Positions 56,413 to 64,000 of a stretch of DNA of 64,000 nt are shown piece by piece. The notes under the pieces were generated by a model. The model searched no databases, was not told the origin of the DNA, and saw only the letters and a list, made by a program, of their open reading frames with translations. Position numbers and translations under genes: made by a program. Source of the DNA: Winogradskyella ouciana (GTDB lineage Bacteria; Bacteroidota; Bacteroidia; Flavobacteriales; Flavobacteriaceae); assembly GCF_009709615.1 (NCBI RefSeq), contig NZ_WJYA01000001.1:1-64000 (forward strand), given 5' to 3'. How positions within the stretch are numbered: the stretch's first letter is position 1; every line of letters begins with the position of its first letter.

Positions 56413-57987
56413 ATGGGCAAAAAGCTATTCATCTTATTGGTGGTATTAATGAGTCTATCGCTCATTGGTATAATCTTTGTGCAATCATTTTTTATTAATA
56501 ATAGTTTAGAAAATGAGGAAAAGAATTTTACGTTAAGTGTTACAAGAGCGCTCAGTTTTGTGTCGAGGGATATAGAAGAATTTGAGCTCAAGAAATACAC
56601 TAGTTTTATTCAACCTTTTATTGCAGATAACAAAGTGCCGGATTCAACTATACTCAGGCAATTGTATATCACCACAGAAGATGACGTTAATGACGAAACC
56701 ATAATTCATAGAAATACGGTTTTAGAGGAACGCTTTAAGGTGCCCTCATTGTTCTTTGAAATTGATGCAGACAGCATAGATGTTCCTAGTTTTACTAACG
56801 AGCGTGTGACAGAGTATTTTAGTAATAGAAGGCTAAGTGAGAATGATCTGAGTATAAAACCACAACGACGTTTGGTAGAATATTCTAGATTACCAGAAAT
56901 TGAAAAGCAAATATATGAAGCCACTTTTAAGACGCTTCTTAAAGATGTGCCAATTCATAGAAGGGTATCGATACCATTTGTAGAAAATATGTTAGAACGG
57001 GAGTTGCGTAGCGAAGGTATAGATCTAGACTTTGATTTTGCGATATATGATGATGACTTGGCGACTAAGATTCAAACCTTGAATTTTGATAAAAACCCAG
57101 AAACAACCGTTGGGATACCAGTCTTTTTAGACAATAACAACGAAAGCAATTATACACTTTATGTAGATTTTCCAAATAGAAAAAAATACCTGTTGTCTTC
57201 AATAATGTGGATGGTGGTATTGTCTATTGTTTTTACGGGTATTATCATTTTGGCATTCTCTAGTGCTATTCACCAATTGATAAAACAGCGAAAAATATCG
57301 CAGATAAAGACGGATTTTATCAATAATATGACGCATGAGTTTAAAACGCCAATAGCAACTATAAATTTAGCGTTAGATGCCATAAGAAATCCTAAGATAA
57401 TTAGCGACCAAGATAAGGTAAAGCGCTATTTAGGAATGATAAAGGATGAAAACAAGCGCATGCACGCACAAGTAGAAAATGTATTGCGTATTTCTAAGTT
57501 AGAAAAGAACGAGCTTAATATTAGTAAAGAGCGTATTGAGTTACACGACTTAATTGAAGATGCTATTACACATGTAGAGTTAATAGTTGAGGATAGAAAA
57601 GGTTATGTGAAAACACATTTAAATGCTGCTATGTCATCAGTTTTGGCTAACGAAACACATTTTACAAATGTGATAGTCAATATACTAGATAATGCCATTA
57701 AGTACTCGGACGATGTACCTAAAATTGATGTTTATACCGAAAATATCGGTAATAATGTTATATTAAAGATAGCAGATCAAGGAAATGGGATGTCTAAGCA
57801 AGTTGCAAAACGTGTGTTCGAAAAATTTTACAGAGAACATACAGGTAATGTACATAATGTAAAAGGGCATGGGCTTGGATTAGCTTATGTAAAACGAATA
57901 GTAGATGATCATCAAGGTCATATATCAGTAGAAAGTGAAAAAGGAAAAGGCAGTACTTTTATTATAAAGTTGCCGTTAATATCATAA
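56413..57987 (+). CDS. Two-component sensor histidine kinase
   Basis: A 524-aa membrane kinase: transmembrane helix 1 (about 5-27) and an extracytoplasmic sensor region of about 230 residues with no domain I recognise. Transmembrane helix 2 (about 262-285) follows, then the HisKA domain with the phosphorylated His in INNMTHEFKTPIATINLALD. The ATPase domain has the N box NVIVNILDNAIKYSD, the G1 box KIADQGNGMSKQ and the G2 box VKGHGLGLAYVKRI. Its cognate regulator starts 9 bp downstream. The signal sensed is unknown. Confidence 0.94.
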   Translation: MGKKLFILLVVLMSLSLIGIIFVQSFFINNSLENEEKNFTLSVTRALSFVSRDIEEFELKKYTSFIQPFIADNKVPDSTILRQLYITTEDDVNDETIIHRNTVLEERFKVPSLFFEIDADSIDVPSFTNERVTEYFSNRRLSENDLSIKPQRRLVEYSRLPEIEKQIYEATFKTLLKDVPIHRRVSIPFVENMLERELRSEGIDLDFDFAIYDDDLATKIQTLNFDKNPETTVGIPVFLDNNNESNYTLYVDFPNRKKYLLSSIMWMVVLSIVFTGIIILAFSSAIHQLIKQRKISQIKTDFINNMTHEFKTPIATINLALDAIRNPKIISDQDKVKRYLGMIKDENKRMHAQVENVLRISKLEKNELNISKERIELHDLIEDAITHVELIVEDRKGYVKTHLNAAMSSVLANETHFTNVIVNILDNAIKYSDDVPKIDVYTENIGNNVILKIADQGNGMSKQVAKRVFEKFYREHTGNVHNVKGHGLGLAYVKRIVDDHQGHISVESEKGKGSTFIIKLPLIS

Positions 57988-57996
57988 AAACGAATC

Positions 57997-58710
57997 ATGG
58001 AAGAACAAAACAAGAAAATTCTTTTGGTAGAAGACGATCCAAACTTTGGAACTGTTTTAAAAGATTATTTAATGATGAACGATTACGACGTTGTCCATGC
58101 CAAGAATGGAATGGAAGGTTTTGAAAAGTTCAAAAAAGACGATTACGATCTTTGTATCTTAGATGTAATGATGCCTTATAAGGATGGATTTACACTGGCA
58201 AAAGAAATTCGTGAGAAAAATACAGATGTACCAATTATCTTTTTAACGGCAAAAGCCATGAAAGAAGATGTGCTTAAGGGCTATAAGGTTGGTGCGGATG
58301 ACTATCTAAACAAACCGTTTGATAGCGAAGTCTTATTAATGAAGATAAAAGCCATTATGCAACGTAAGGCAACAGATTCTGTTGCAGACAGTAAACAGTT
58401 TGAATTTAAGATTGGTCGTTTTGATTTAAATTCTAAACTACGTTTCTTAAAGTTTGATGGTGGTGAACCAACAAAATTATCTCCAAAAGAAAACGAACTG
58501 TTACGTTTGTTGGCACTACATGAAAATGACTTAATGCCAAGAGAGTTAGCATTGACCAAGATATGGAGAGATGATAACTACTTTACTTCACGAAGCATGG
58601 ATGTTTATATTGCTAAGCTTCGTAAATACTTAAAACCAGATCCAAAAGTTGAAATATTAAATATTCATGGTGAAGGATTTAGGTTGGTAGTTAACGGTAA
58701 CGACAAATAA
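57997..58710 (+). CDS. OmpR-family response regulator
   Basis: A 237-aa partner of the sensor kinase. The receiver domain has acidic residues in LLVEDDPNFG, the phosphorylated Asp in CILDVMMPYKDGF, the conserved Thr/Lys in IFLTAKAMKED, and GADDYLNKPFDSEVLL. The C-terminal winged helix has LSPKENELLRLLALHENDL, RSMDVYIAKLRKYL and ILNIHGEGFRLVV. It probably binds DNA as a dimer; target genes are not evident. A terminator follows. Confidence 0.95.
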   Translation: MEEQNKKILLVEDDPNFGTVLKDYLMMNDYDVVHAKNGMEGFEKFKKDDYDLCILDVMMPYKDGFTLAKEIREKNTDVPIIFLTAKAMKEDVLKGYKVGADDYLNKPFDSEVLLMKIKAIMQRKATDSVADSKQFEFKIGRFDLNSKLRFLKFDGGEPTKLSPKENELLRLLALHENDLMPRELALTKIWRDDNYFTSRSMDVYIAKLRKYLKPDPKVEILNIHGEGFRLVVNGNDK

Positions 58711-58716
58711 AAAAAG

Positions 58717-58747
58717 AAAAAACCCAACTTAGTAAGTTGGGTTTTTT
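58717..58747. terminator. Bidirectional terminator between the response regulator and miaA
   Basis: AAAAAACCCAACTT paired with AAGTTGGGTTTTTT (14 bp, perfect) around a 3-base loop, with A/T tracts on both sides suiting both converging genes. Confidence 0.93.
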
Positions 58748-59649
58748 TATAGCTGTTTTTCAATATAGCTAATTATTTTATTCACATCGGTTTCAAAATC
58801 AAACCACACTATACTATCGTCTTTTTTGAACCAAGTTAATTGCCGTTTCGCAAAACGTCTGGTGTTTTTCTTTATTTCTGAAATTGCAAAATTCAAGGTA
58901 GAATTACCTTCAAAATATTGAAACAATTCCTTGTAGCCAACTGTATTCAGTGCGTTTAAATTTTTATAAGGCAACAAACTTTTAGCTTCTTCCAATAGTC
59001 CGTTTTCGATCATTATATCAACACGCTGGTTGATCCTATCGTATATGGTTTGGCGCTCTGCCTTAAGCCCAATGCTTATGGTTTTAAACTGTCGCTTCTT
59101 TTTAGGATTGGTTAAAAATGATGAGTATGGTTTCCCAGTGCCAATACAAATTTCTAAGGCTCTAACCAAGCGTTGTGAATTATCAATAGCAATGGTTTTG
59201 TAAGCAACTGGGTCTAATTCTTTAAGTTGGTTTTGTAAAGATTCTATTCCAATATCTTCAAATCTTTTATTGAGTTCTATCCTAATGTTTGCATCTACTT
59301 CAGGAAAATCATCCAATCCCTTTGTAACGGCTTTTACATATAAACCAGAACCACCAACCATAACGGCGACAGGATTATTTTTGTGAATATCTTTAATTGC
59401 AGAAATTGCATCACCTTCAAAATCTCCAACCGTATAGATATCTTTAATGGATTTATGTTGAATGAAATGATGGTTTACTGCGCTCAATTCTTCAGCAGAT
59501 GGTACAGCGGTACCAATATTCATTTCTTTATAAAACTGACGAGAATCGGCAGAAATTATTTCGGTATTAAAATGTTGAGCCAGTTTGATGCTTAGAGCTG
59601 TTTTGCCAATAGCTGTAGGCCCAACTATGGAAATGAGTGTGTTAGTCAT
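58747..59649 (-). CDS. miaA: tRNA dimethylallyltransferase
   Basis: Adds a dimethylallyl group to A37 of tRNAs that read UNN codons. About 300 aa: P-loop TLISIVGPTAIGKTALSIKL, DTEIISADSRQFYKEMNIGT-type motif (ISADSRQFYKEMNIGTAVPS), VMVGGSGLYVKAVTKGLDDF and LNTVGYKELFQYFEG. The ATG at 59649 (MTNTLISIVGP) is preferred; it overlaps the upstream ion-channel gene by 8 bp. Last gene of a minus-strand operon. Confidence 0.96.
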   Translation of the reverse strand: MTNTLISIVGPTAIGKTALSIKLAQHFNTEIISADSRQFYKEMNIGTAVPSAEELSAVNHHFIQHKSIKDIYTVGDFEGDAISAIKDIHKNNPVAVMVGGSGLYVKAVTKGLDDFPEVDANIRIELNKRFEDIGIESLQNQLKELDPVAYKTIAIDNSQRLVRALEICIGTGKPYSSFLTNPKKKRQFKTISIGLKAERQTIYDRINQRVDIMIENGLLEEAKSLLPYKNLNALNTVGYKELFQYFEGNSTLNFAISEIKKNTRRFAKRQLTWFKKDDSIVWFDFETDVNKIISYIEKQL

Positions 59650-60511
59650 AGTGTAACTTACATCCGCATTTATGGCAGAACTCTGCACCATCTTGATGTT
59701 TTACCGCAAGACAATTAGCACAGCATTGCGTGTTAAGTGTTACTGTTTTTAACTGCGTTTCTTCTTCTTTAGTAATTTTATCCTTGCTGTTAGTGGCTTT
59801 AGTATATTCAGCAGAAACAATTCCGGTAGGCACAGCAATAATACCATAACCCATAACCATAATTACCGCTGCAATAAATTGCCCTAAAGGTGTCACAGGT
59901 GCTATATCTCCAAAACCAACAGTAGTTAAGGTTACAATACACCAATAAACACTTTTTGGGATATTTGTAAAACCACTGTCAGCTCCTTCCACTAAATACA
60001 TTATGGTACCAAAAATTACAGAGGCTATAATTACGGCAAATAAAAAGACCGAAATTTTTGCTCTACTGGCTTTAATAGCACTTGCCAATTGGTTTGATGC
60101 GCCTAGGTAACGTGCCAATTTTAAAATTCTGAATATTCTCAATAAACGCAAAGCACGTAAAGCAACCAATGCTTGAGACCCTACGAAAAATAGTGATAAA
60201 TATTTAGGTATCGTTGATAAAAGATCAACGATACCATAAAAACTTGTAATATACTTTATAGGCTTGTTTACTGTAATAATTCGAACTATATACTCTATTG
60301 TAAACAATATGGTAATAACCCATTCACTAACATTTAAAAAAGCGTGATACTTTTCATCAAAACTGCTAATGCTTTCTAGCATTACTAAAACAATACTAGC
60401 GAGAATAGCAATGAGCAAAATGATATCAAATAATTTTCCAGCTCTAGTATCAGCTTCATAAATTATCTCATGCAGTTTGGTTTTCCAAGTATGTTTGTTG
60501 TCGTTTTCCAC
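59642..60511 (-). CDS. Voltage-gated-like potassium channel with C-terminal zinc-ribbon-like tail
   Basis: A 289-aa six-helix ion channel. The S4-like helix carries spaced arginines (ALVALRALRLLRIFRILKLA) and the pore has the K+ filter in TLTTVGFGDIAPVTPLG. After the last helix comes a short linker and CCANCLAVKHQDGAEFCHKC, a Cys-x2-Cys pair then another Cys-x2-Cys, typical of a zinc ribbon. The tail is unusual for a prokaryotic Kv-type channel and might sense metal or redox state (inference). It sits between a DUF3857 gene and miaA in an operon. Confidence 0.88.
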   Translation of the reverse strand: MENDNKHTWKTKLHEIIYEADTRAGKLFDIILLIAILASIVLVMLESISSFDEKYHAFLNVSEWVITILFTIEYIVRIITVNKPIKYITSFYGIVDLLSTIPKYLSLFFVGSQALVALRALRLLRIFRILKLARYLGASNQLASAIKASRAKISVFLFAVIIASVIFGTIMYLVEGADSGFTNIPKSVYWCIVTLTTVGFGDIAPVTPLGQFIAAVIMVMGYGIIAVPTGIVSAEYTKATNSKDKITKEEETQLKTVTLNTQCCANCLAVKHQDGAEFCHKCGCKLHYD

Positions 60512-60536
60512 GTTTTAAAAATACAAAAAGAAAAGT

Positions 60537-62483
60537 TTAGATTTTCTCTAGGACTATTACCGTATTATTTTGTGTCTCAACAACAGTATCCATAAACGTT
60601 TTAAGGTAATCATAAAATTCTGGAGCATAGATTGCCTTATCAAATTTTACTTTAAAATATAGTGTTAACTGATTGTCTTTATTTTCAACATTAAATAAAA
60701 ATGTACCTGATTTGTTTGGTAGTGCATAGTTAACAGAACCAGGAATCTCTAAAATATTTAAGTCGTCTCCCAAGTCTATATTCATAATATAGGTATAGGT
60801 GTCTTTATAACCAAAGTCTATTGGGTAGGTGCGCTCTTGTAATTTAAATGGGTTTTCTTCAAAGAATTTTATAATAAAAGGATTTAAATAAATTTTATTA
60901 CCAATAAACTCTGGTTCTAAAGTAAAGTGTATTTCCTCTTCAAAATCATAACTGTTTTTTTCTAAGTCAGAAACATTATGCTCTTCAATACTGATTTCAG
61001 TATACTTATCAGCTCTCTGTTCCTTGTATGTTTGAGAGTTTTCAGTATACATACGTTTTAGATCATGGGCTTGATATCCTGTAGACTTACTTTCTATAAC
61101 ACCTCCAAAAATATCTTCTTCAAATGAGTTAATTTGTATGGTGTGTAGCCTTGTGGAATAATCTTTTATCTCAATATCTTCCCAATAACTACCATCTTCT
61201 AAATCCATTAACCTTCCATACTGATTAAGTGCTCTAAACGGTAATTCGCCAAAAGACAAGTACGGTTCAGTGGCATCTAAAAAGTAATCTTTGCCATCTA
61301 TGGTGGTTTTTAAAATTAAATAGTTGAAATCTGTTAAAACGGGATAGATCTTGGTAGCAAAACCATTACCACGAGTAGACACTAAAATAGGAAAGACTTT
61401 GAAACCTTCGGAAGATAATAGGTTTTCCAATAGCAAATTGATTTCAAAAGCATTTCCGATTTTTTCTTTAACTGTATTTTTTACAGATACTTCATGTCTC
61501 TCATATTTTTGGTTCCATTTGTAATTATCCAAAACAAATTGATGAATGGCCTTAGCTTTTTCTAAATTATCAGGCATTGAAGTTATATCGTCTGGGAGTA
61601 TATTTTTCGCAAGACTTTTTTTGCTGATTTGCCTTCCGAAATCTTTGTTCGATTTTAGTTCCTTGTCAACATCTGCCCAAGTTTTTGTGAGCTTATCAAC
61701 ACTTCCATCAAATCCTCTTATCACGCTTAGTTCGTATTCAATTCTTGCTATATAATTGAGTGGTGTAGTAGTGAAACCTTCTGGTTTATAAGCAGGAATA
61801 TTTTTCATTACATATTTAGCTATAGCACAGTCAGCACCAACATCTCCTCTTAGATCAATACAGTTCTTTTTTAAGCTTGTTTCGTTAACCTCTAATGGTA
61901 TAGAACCTACAAGCTTTATGTTGTATTCGTAATTACCTGGGATGCTGGTGTTATATTCACTATATAATACAGGATCCGGACCTTGAAAATACCAAGGCTG
62001 GTACTTAGACATAAAACGAGATTGTGTTTCATAGCTGTAAGTAATAACACTTCCAACTTTTACATTGGGTAAGACAAACTTTACTAAGGTGTAATTTTCA
62101 TTTTCTTCTTCAAAAATGGCATCTTGGGTTAATTCAGTTTTCACTGTTTTACCATTTTCTAGATTATAGGTAGCGCCTCTTATTTTAAGAATTTTTTCTT
62201 TAGAGGATTTGCCTTTATAAAGTTTTACTTCAACTTCACCACGTTCAATACCTTCTTTTCTTAGGATTTTTATTTTTTGCTCAAGCTGAAACCTAAGCCA
62301 GAATGTTTCTTCATCAACAAAACTATTACCATAATCATATATGACCAATGCATTTGCAGTTGAATCTTTTGAATAAGATGTGTGCTCTAAGTCACTTTTA
62401 GAAACCTGCATAGCTACATTGTAGTTTTGGGCAAAGCAAAATGAGGAAAAAAGAATTGTAAGCAGCGTAAATTTTAATTTCAT
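60537..62483 (-). CDS. DUF3857 / transglutaminase-like exported protein
   Basis: A 648-aa protein with a signal peptide (LKFTLLTILFSSFCFAQ), an N-terminal DUF3857 domain (FWLRFQLEQKIKILRKEGIE, VGSVITYSYETQSRF) and a transglutaminase-like core (about 290-410). The usual Cys nucleophile region reads KIGNAFEINLLLENLLSSEG, with Ala where many active members have Cys (my reading), so it may be non-catalytic. A beta-rich C-terminal part follows. Function unknown. Its start overlaps the upstream gene's stop by 4 bp. Confidence 0.82.
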   Translation of the reverse strand: MKLKFTLLTILFSSFCFAQNYNVAMQVSKSDLEHTSYSKDSTANALVIYDYGNSFVDEETFWLRFQLEQKIKILRKEGIERGEVEVKLYKGKSSKEKILKIRGATYNLENGKTVKTELTQDAIFEEENENYTLVKFVLPNVKVGSVITYSYETQSRFMSKYQPWYFQGPDPVLYSEYNTSIPGNYEYNIKLVGSIPLEVNETSLKKNCIDLRGDVGADCAIAKYVMKNIPAYKPEGFTTTPLNYIARIEYELSVIRGFDGSVDKLTKTWADVDKELKSNKDFGRQISKKSLAKNILPDDITSMPDNLEKAKAIHQFVLDNYKWNQKYERHEVSVKNTVKEKIGNAFEINLLLENLLSSEGFKVFPILVSTRGNGFATKIYPVLTDFNYLILKTTIDGKDYFLDATEPYLSFGELPFRALNQYGRLMDLEDGSYWEDIEIKDYSTRLHTIQINSFEEDIFGGVIESKSTGYQAHDLKRMYTENSQTYKEQRADKYTEISIEEHNVSDLEKNSYDFEEEIHFTLEPEFIGNKIYLNPFIIKFFEENPFKLQERTYPIDFGYKDTYTYIMNIDLGDDLNILEIPGSVNYALPNKSGTFLFNVENKDNQLTLYFKVKFDKAIYAPEFYDYLKTFMDTVVETQNNTVIVLEKI

Positions 62484-63850
62484 GCGTTTTGTAGTTCTAT
62501 GATTTTTAGTCGTTTATTTCTGCGCATATAGCTCTGTATGATATGCTGTGTGTCCCTATTATTTTGCATCGGTGTGATAAGTGATTCAAGTATTTCGCGA
62601 TTGTTTATCTGGTGATTAAGATCAAAAAAACCAATACCTTTAAAAATACCATCTTCAATAAGTACTACACTTTTTTCATGCACATCTCTCCCCTTATCAA
62701 TAAGTATCATGTCTTTATTATCATAACTATTTTTTAGGATGACTTCATTAGCTCTTTTGTTGTAATCTTCAGGTGTTTCACCACCTATGCAAGCACCATG
62801 GCAACTTTCAATTCCATAATTAAAACAACTTGTTATAGATTTGTCTATGCCACAGAGTTTGTTACACAGCTCGTACACTTCAACCATTCTGTTAATAAAA
62901 GAAATACCACTTTTTCTATTGGTGAACGTCGTTATTGGTTTTTCGTTAGGCTTAATATGACTAATCTTAAGATTAACGTATCCATTTTCATCAACAAAAC
63001 TATAAAGACCTTGAGTAAATCGATTACGTTTTAAAGCTCTATTTAATATAGGTTTGTTTTTCTTTATTTCTTCACTTTCCTTTAGGAGAGCAACGAGTTC
63101 ACTACCTGTTTTTTCATAAGTAACAGCATTGACCTGTACTTGTATTTTCTTCGATTTAGAATTTTTATTAGTAAAGTGTTGTATAATTCGTTTTCTAATG
63201 TTGTTACTCTTACCAATATATATAATATTGCCTTGCGCGTCATGGATATAGTATACTCCTGTATCGCTTGGCAAATCTTCTGTTATTTCTTTAAGATTCG
63301 GTGCTAATTTTGACTTCTGTTCAATTTTTACAGCATCCTTTATAATCTTTTTGCTAGTATCCTTATTCAACAACATTTTAAATAACTTCACAGTAGCCAT
63401 GGCATCGCCATTCGCCCTGTGCCTATCACTTACAGGTATACCTAGCGCTCGTGTCAGCTTACCTAAACTGTAGGATTCCATATCTGGCATGAGCTGTTGT
63501 GACAGTTCTACTGTGCAAAGTGTTTTGCGTTTAAAGGGAAAACCAAGACGTTTAAATTCTGTTTTAAGAATGCGATAATCAAAATCGGCATTATGAGCCA
63601 CGATGATGCAGTCTTCCGTGATTTCTACAATGCGTTTGGCGACTTCATAGAATTTAGGCGCATTTTTGAGCATGTTAGAATTTATACCTGTAAGATTAAC
63701 AACAAAGGGTTGAATTTCACGCTCAGGATTTACTAAGGAAATAAATTGATCGGTGACTTTATGACCATCAAATTGGTAAACTGCTATCTCTGTGATACCT
63801 TCTTCATTATACTTACCACCTGTGGTTTCTATGTCTAGTATTGCGTATAT
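62480..63850 (-). CDS. DnaQ-like exonuclease fused to GIY-YIG (UvrC/Cho-like) nuclease, non-canonical start
   Basis: About 457 aa. The N-terminal 3'-5' exonuclease domain holds motif I (YAILDIETTGGKYNEEG), motif II (VAHNADFDYRIL) and motif III (DRHRANGDAMATVKLF). A GIY-YIG domain (GVYYIHDAQGNIIYIGKSNN) and a UvrC-like C-terminal part with ESCHGACIGGE follow. A repair nuclease is likely. The first ATG (63673) falls after motif I; the frame stays open to a TAA at 63869-63871 with no ATG, GTG or TTG. The start must be ATA (63850), ATT (63853) or a mutated codon. First gene of the operon with DUF3857, channel and miaA. Confidence 0.85.
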   Translation of the reverse strand: MYAILDIETTGGKYNEEGITEIAVYQFDGHKVTDQFISLVNPEREIQPFVVNLTGINSNMLKNAPKFYEVAKRIVEITEDCIIVAHNADFDYRILKTEFKRLGFPFKRKTLCTVELSQQLMPDMESYSLGKLTRALGIPVSDRHRANGDAMATVKLFKMLLNKDTSKKIIKDAVKIEQKSKLAPNLKEITEDLPSDTGVYYIHDAQGNIIYIGKSNNIRKRIIQHFTNKNSKSKKIQVQVNAVTYEKTGSELVALLKESEEIKKNKPILNRALKRNRFTQGLYSFVDENGYVNLKISHIKPNEKPITTFTNRKSGISFINRMVEVYELCNKLCGIDKSITSCFNYGIESCHGACIGGETPEDYNKRANEVILKNSYDNKDMILIDKGRDVHEKSVVLIEDGIFKGIGFFDLNHQINNREILESLITPMQNNRDTQHIIQSYMRRNKRLKIIELQNA

Positions 63851-63919
63851 AATTCTAAAATTGGGAGTTTACTAATAAAGCACTAAGTTAAAAAAGTAAA
63901 TGCTATCCGTATAAGAATA

Positions 63920-64000
63920 TTAATTATAATTTCTAGCTCCAAAGATGCTGCTTCCAACTCTGATCATATTACTGCCGCAATCAATAGCTAACTGGTAGTC
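63920..64000 (-). CDS. YggS-family PLP-binding protein, C-terminal end (partial)
   Basis: The last 26 codons and stop of a minus-strand gene that continues beyond the window. The peptide DYQLAIDCGSNMIRVGSSIF followed by GARNYN matches the C-terminus of YggS/PROSC-type PLP homeostasis proteins. It precedes the exonuclease/GIY-YIG gene by about 70 bp. Confidence 0.8.
   Translation of the reverse strand, partial: DYQLAIDCGSNMIRVGSSIFGARNYN

Overview
This window is AT-rich chromosomal DNA from a member of the Flavobacteriaceae (Bacteroidota), probably marine. Five observations point there: Bacteroidota-type promoters (-7 box TAnnTTTG) upstream of many genes; no Shine-Dalgarno pattern; at least seven secreted proteins with type IX secretion (T9SS) C-terminal sorting domains; a TonB-dependent receptor paired with a DUF4249 lipoprotein; and lineage-typical families (DUF6095, DUF6913, DUF4835, Bacteroidota-type RNA polymerase omega, monomeric NADP isocitrate dehydrogenase, N-terminally extended GAPDH). 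I see no prophage, integrase, insertion sequence, CRISPR array or tRNA. This is mostly core genome, with one clearly accessory block.

Layout. 1-66: 3' end of a 5S rRNA and its terminator, so an rRNA operon ends here. 113-6747 (minus): DUF6095 protein, murQ, a structured intergenic repeat, a DUF4249/TonB receptor pair, icd. 6748-7619: a long gene-free stretch holding a candidate structured RNA (minus strand, about 6971-7390). 7620-15520: rplS, trmD, a plus-strand secreted lipoprotein, a GNAT, a membrane/coiled-coil protein, two beta-propeller-like lipoproteins, GAPDH and a Do-type protease. 15673-19699 (plus): dapF, GNAT, mltG, DUF2279, and a lysozyme-like secreted protein. 19696-23786 (minus): RsmI-like methyltransferase, secreted PQQ-type sugar dehydrogenase, low-Mr phosphatase, dnaA with a terminator-like hairpin in its leader. 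23985-34631: thioesterase, YigZ, secreted arylsulfotransferase, a four-gene minus operon (lipoprotein, ribD, HAD, EamA), then GNAT, prmC, LOG, ligA and a membrane protein. 34620-36747 (minus): DoxX and a 5'-nucleotidase split over two genes. 36819-44207 (plus): DUF6913, dapA, bamD, omega, coaBC, DUF4835, recN, fabI.

44404-53720 is the accessory block. It holds a P-domain T9SS protein followed by four tandem paralogues of a secreted FG-GAP/VCBS plus ASPIC/UnbV protein, all with T9SS sorting tails. The tails of the first two genes are nearly identical in DNA although their bodies are unrelated, which suggests recent exchange of the sorting-domain module. 53796-58710 (plus): family 2 glycosyltransferase, YbbR-like protein, coaE, and a two-component system. 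58747-64000 (minus): a YggS-family fragment, a DnaQ-exonuclease/GIY-YIG protein without a canonical start codon, a DUF3857 protein, a potassium channel with a C-terminal zinc-ribbon-like tail, and miaA.

The best leads are the unassigned structured RNA candidate at 6971-7390; two palindromic repeats inserted in frame into prmC; the tandem FG-GAP/UnbV array with shared sorting tails; the missing start codon at 63850; the structured repeat at 1181-1262; and the dnaA leader hairpin. All family calls come from reading the sequence; no database search was possible.
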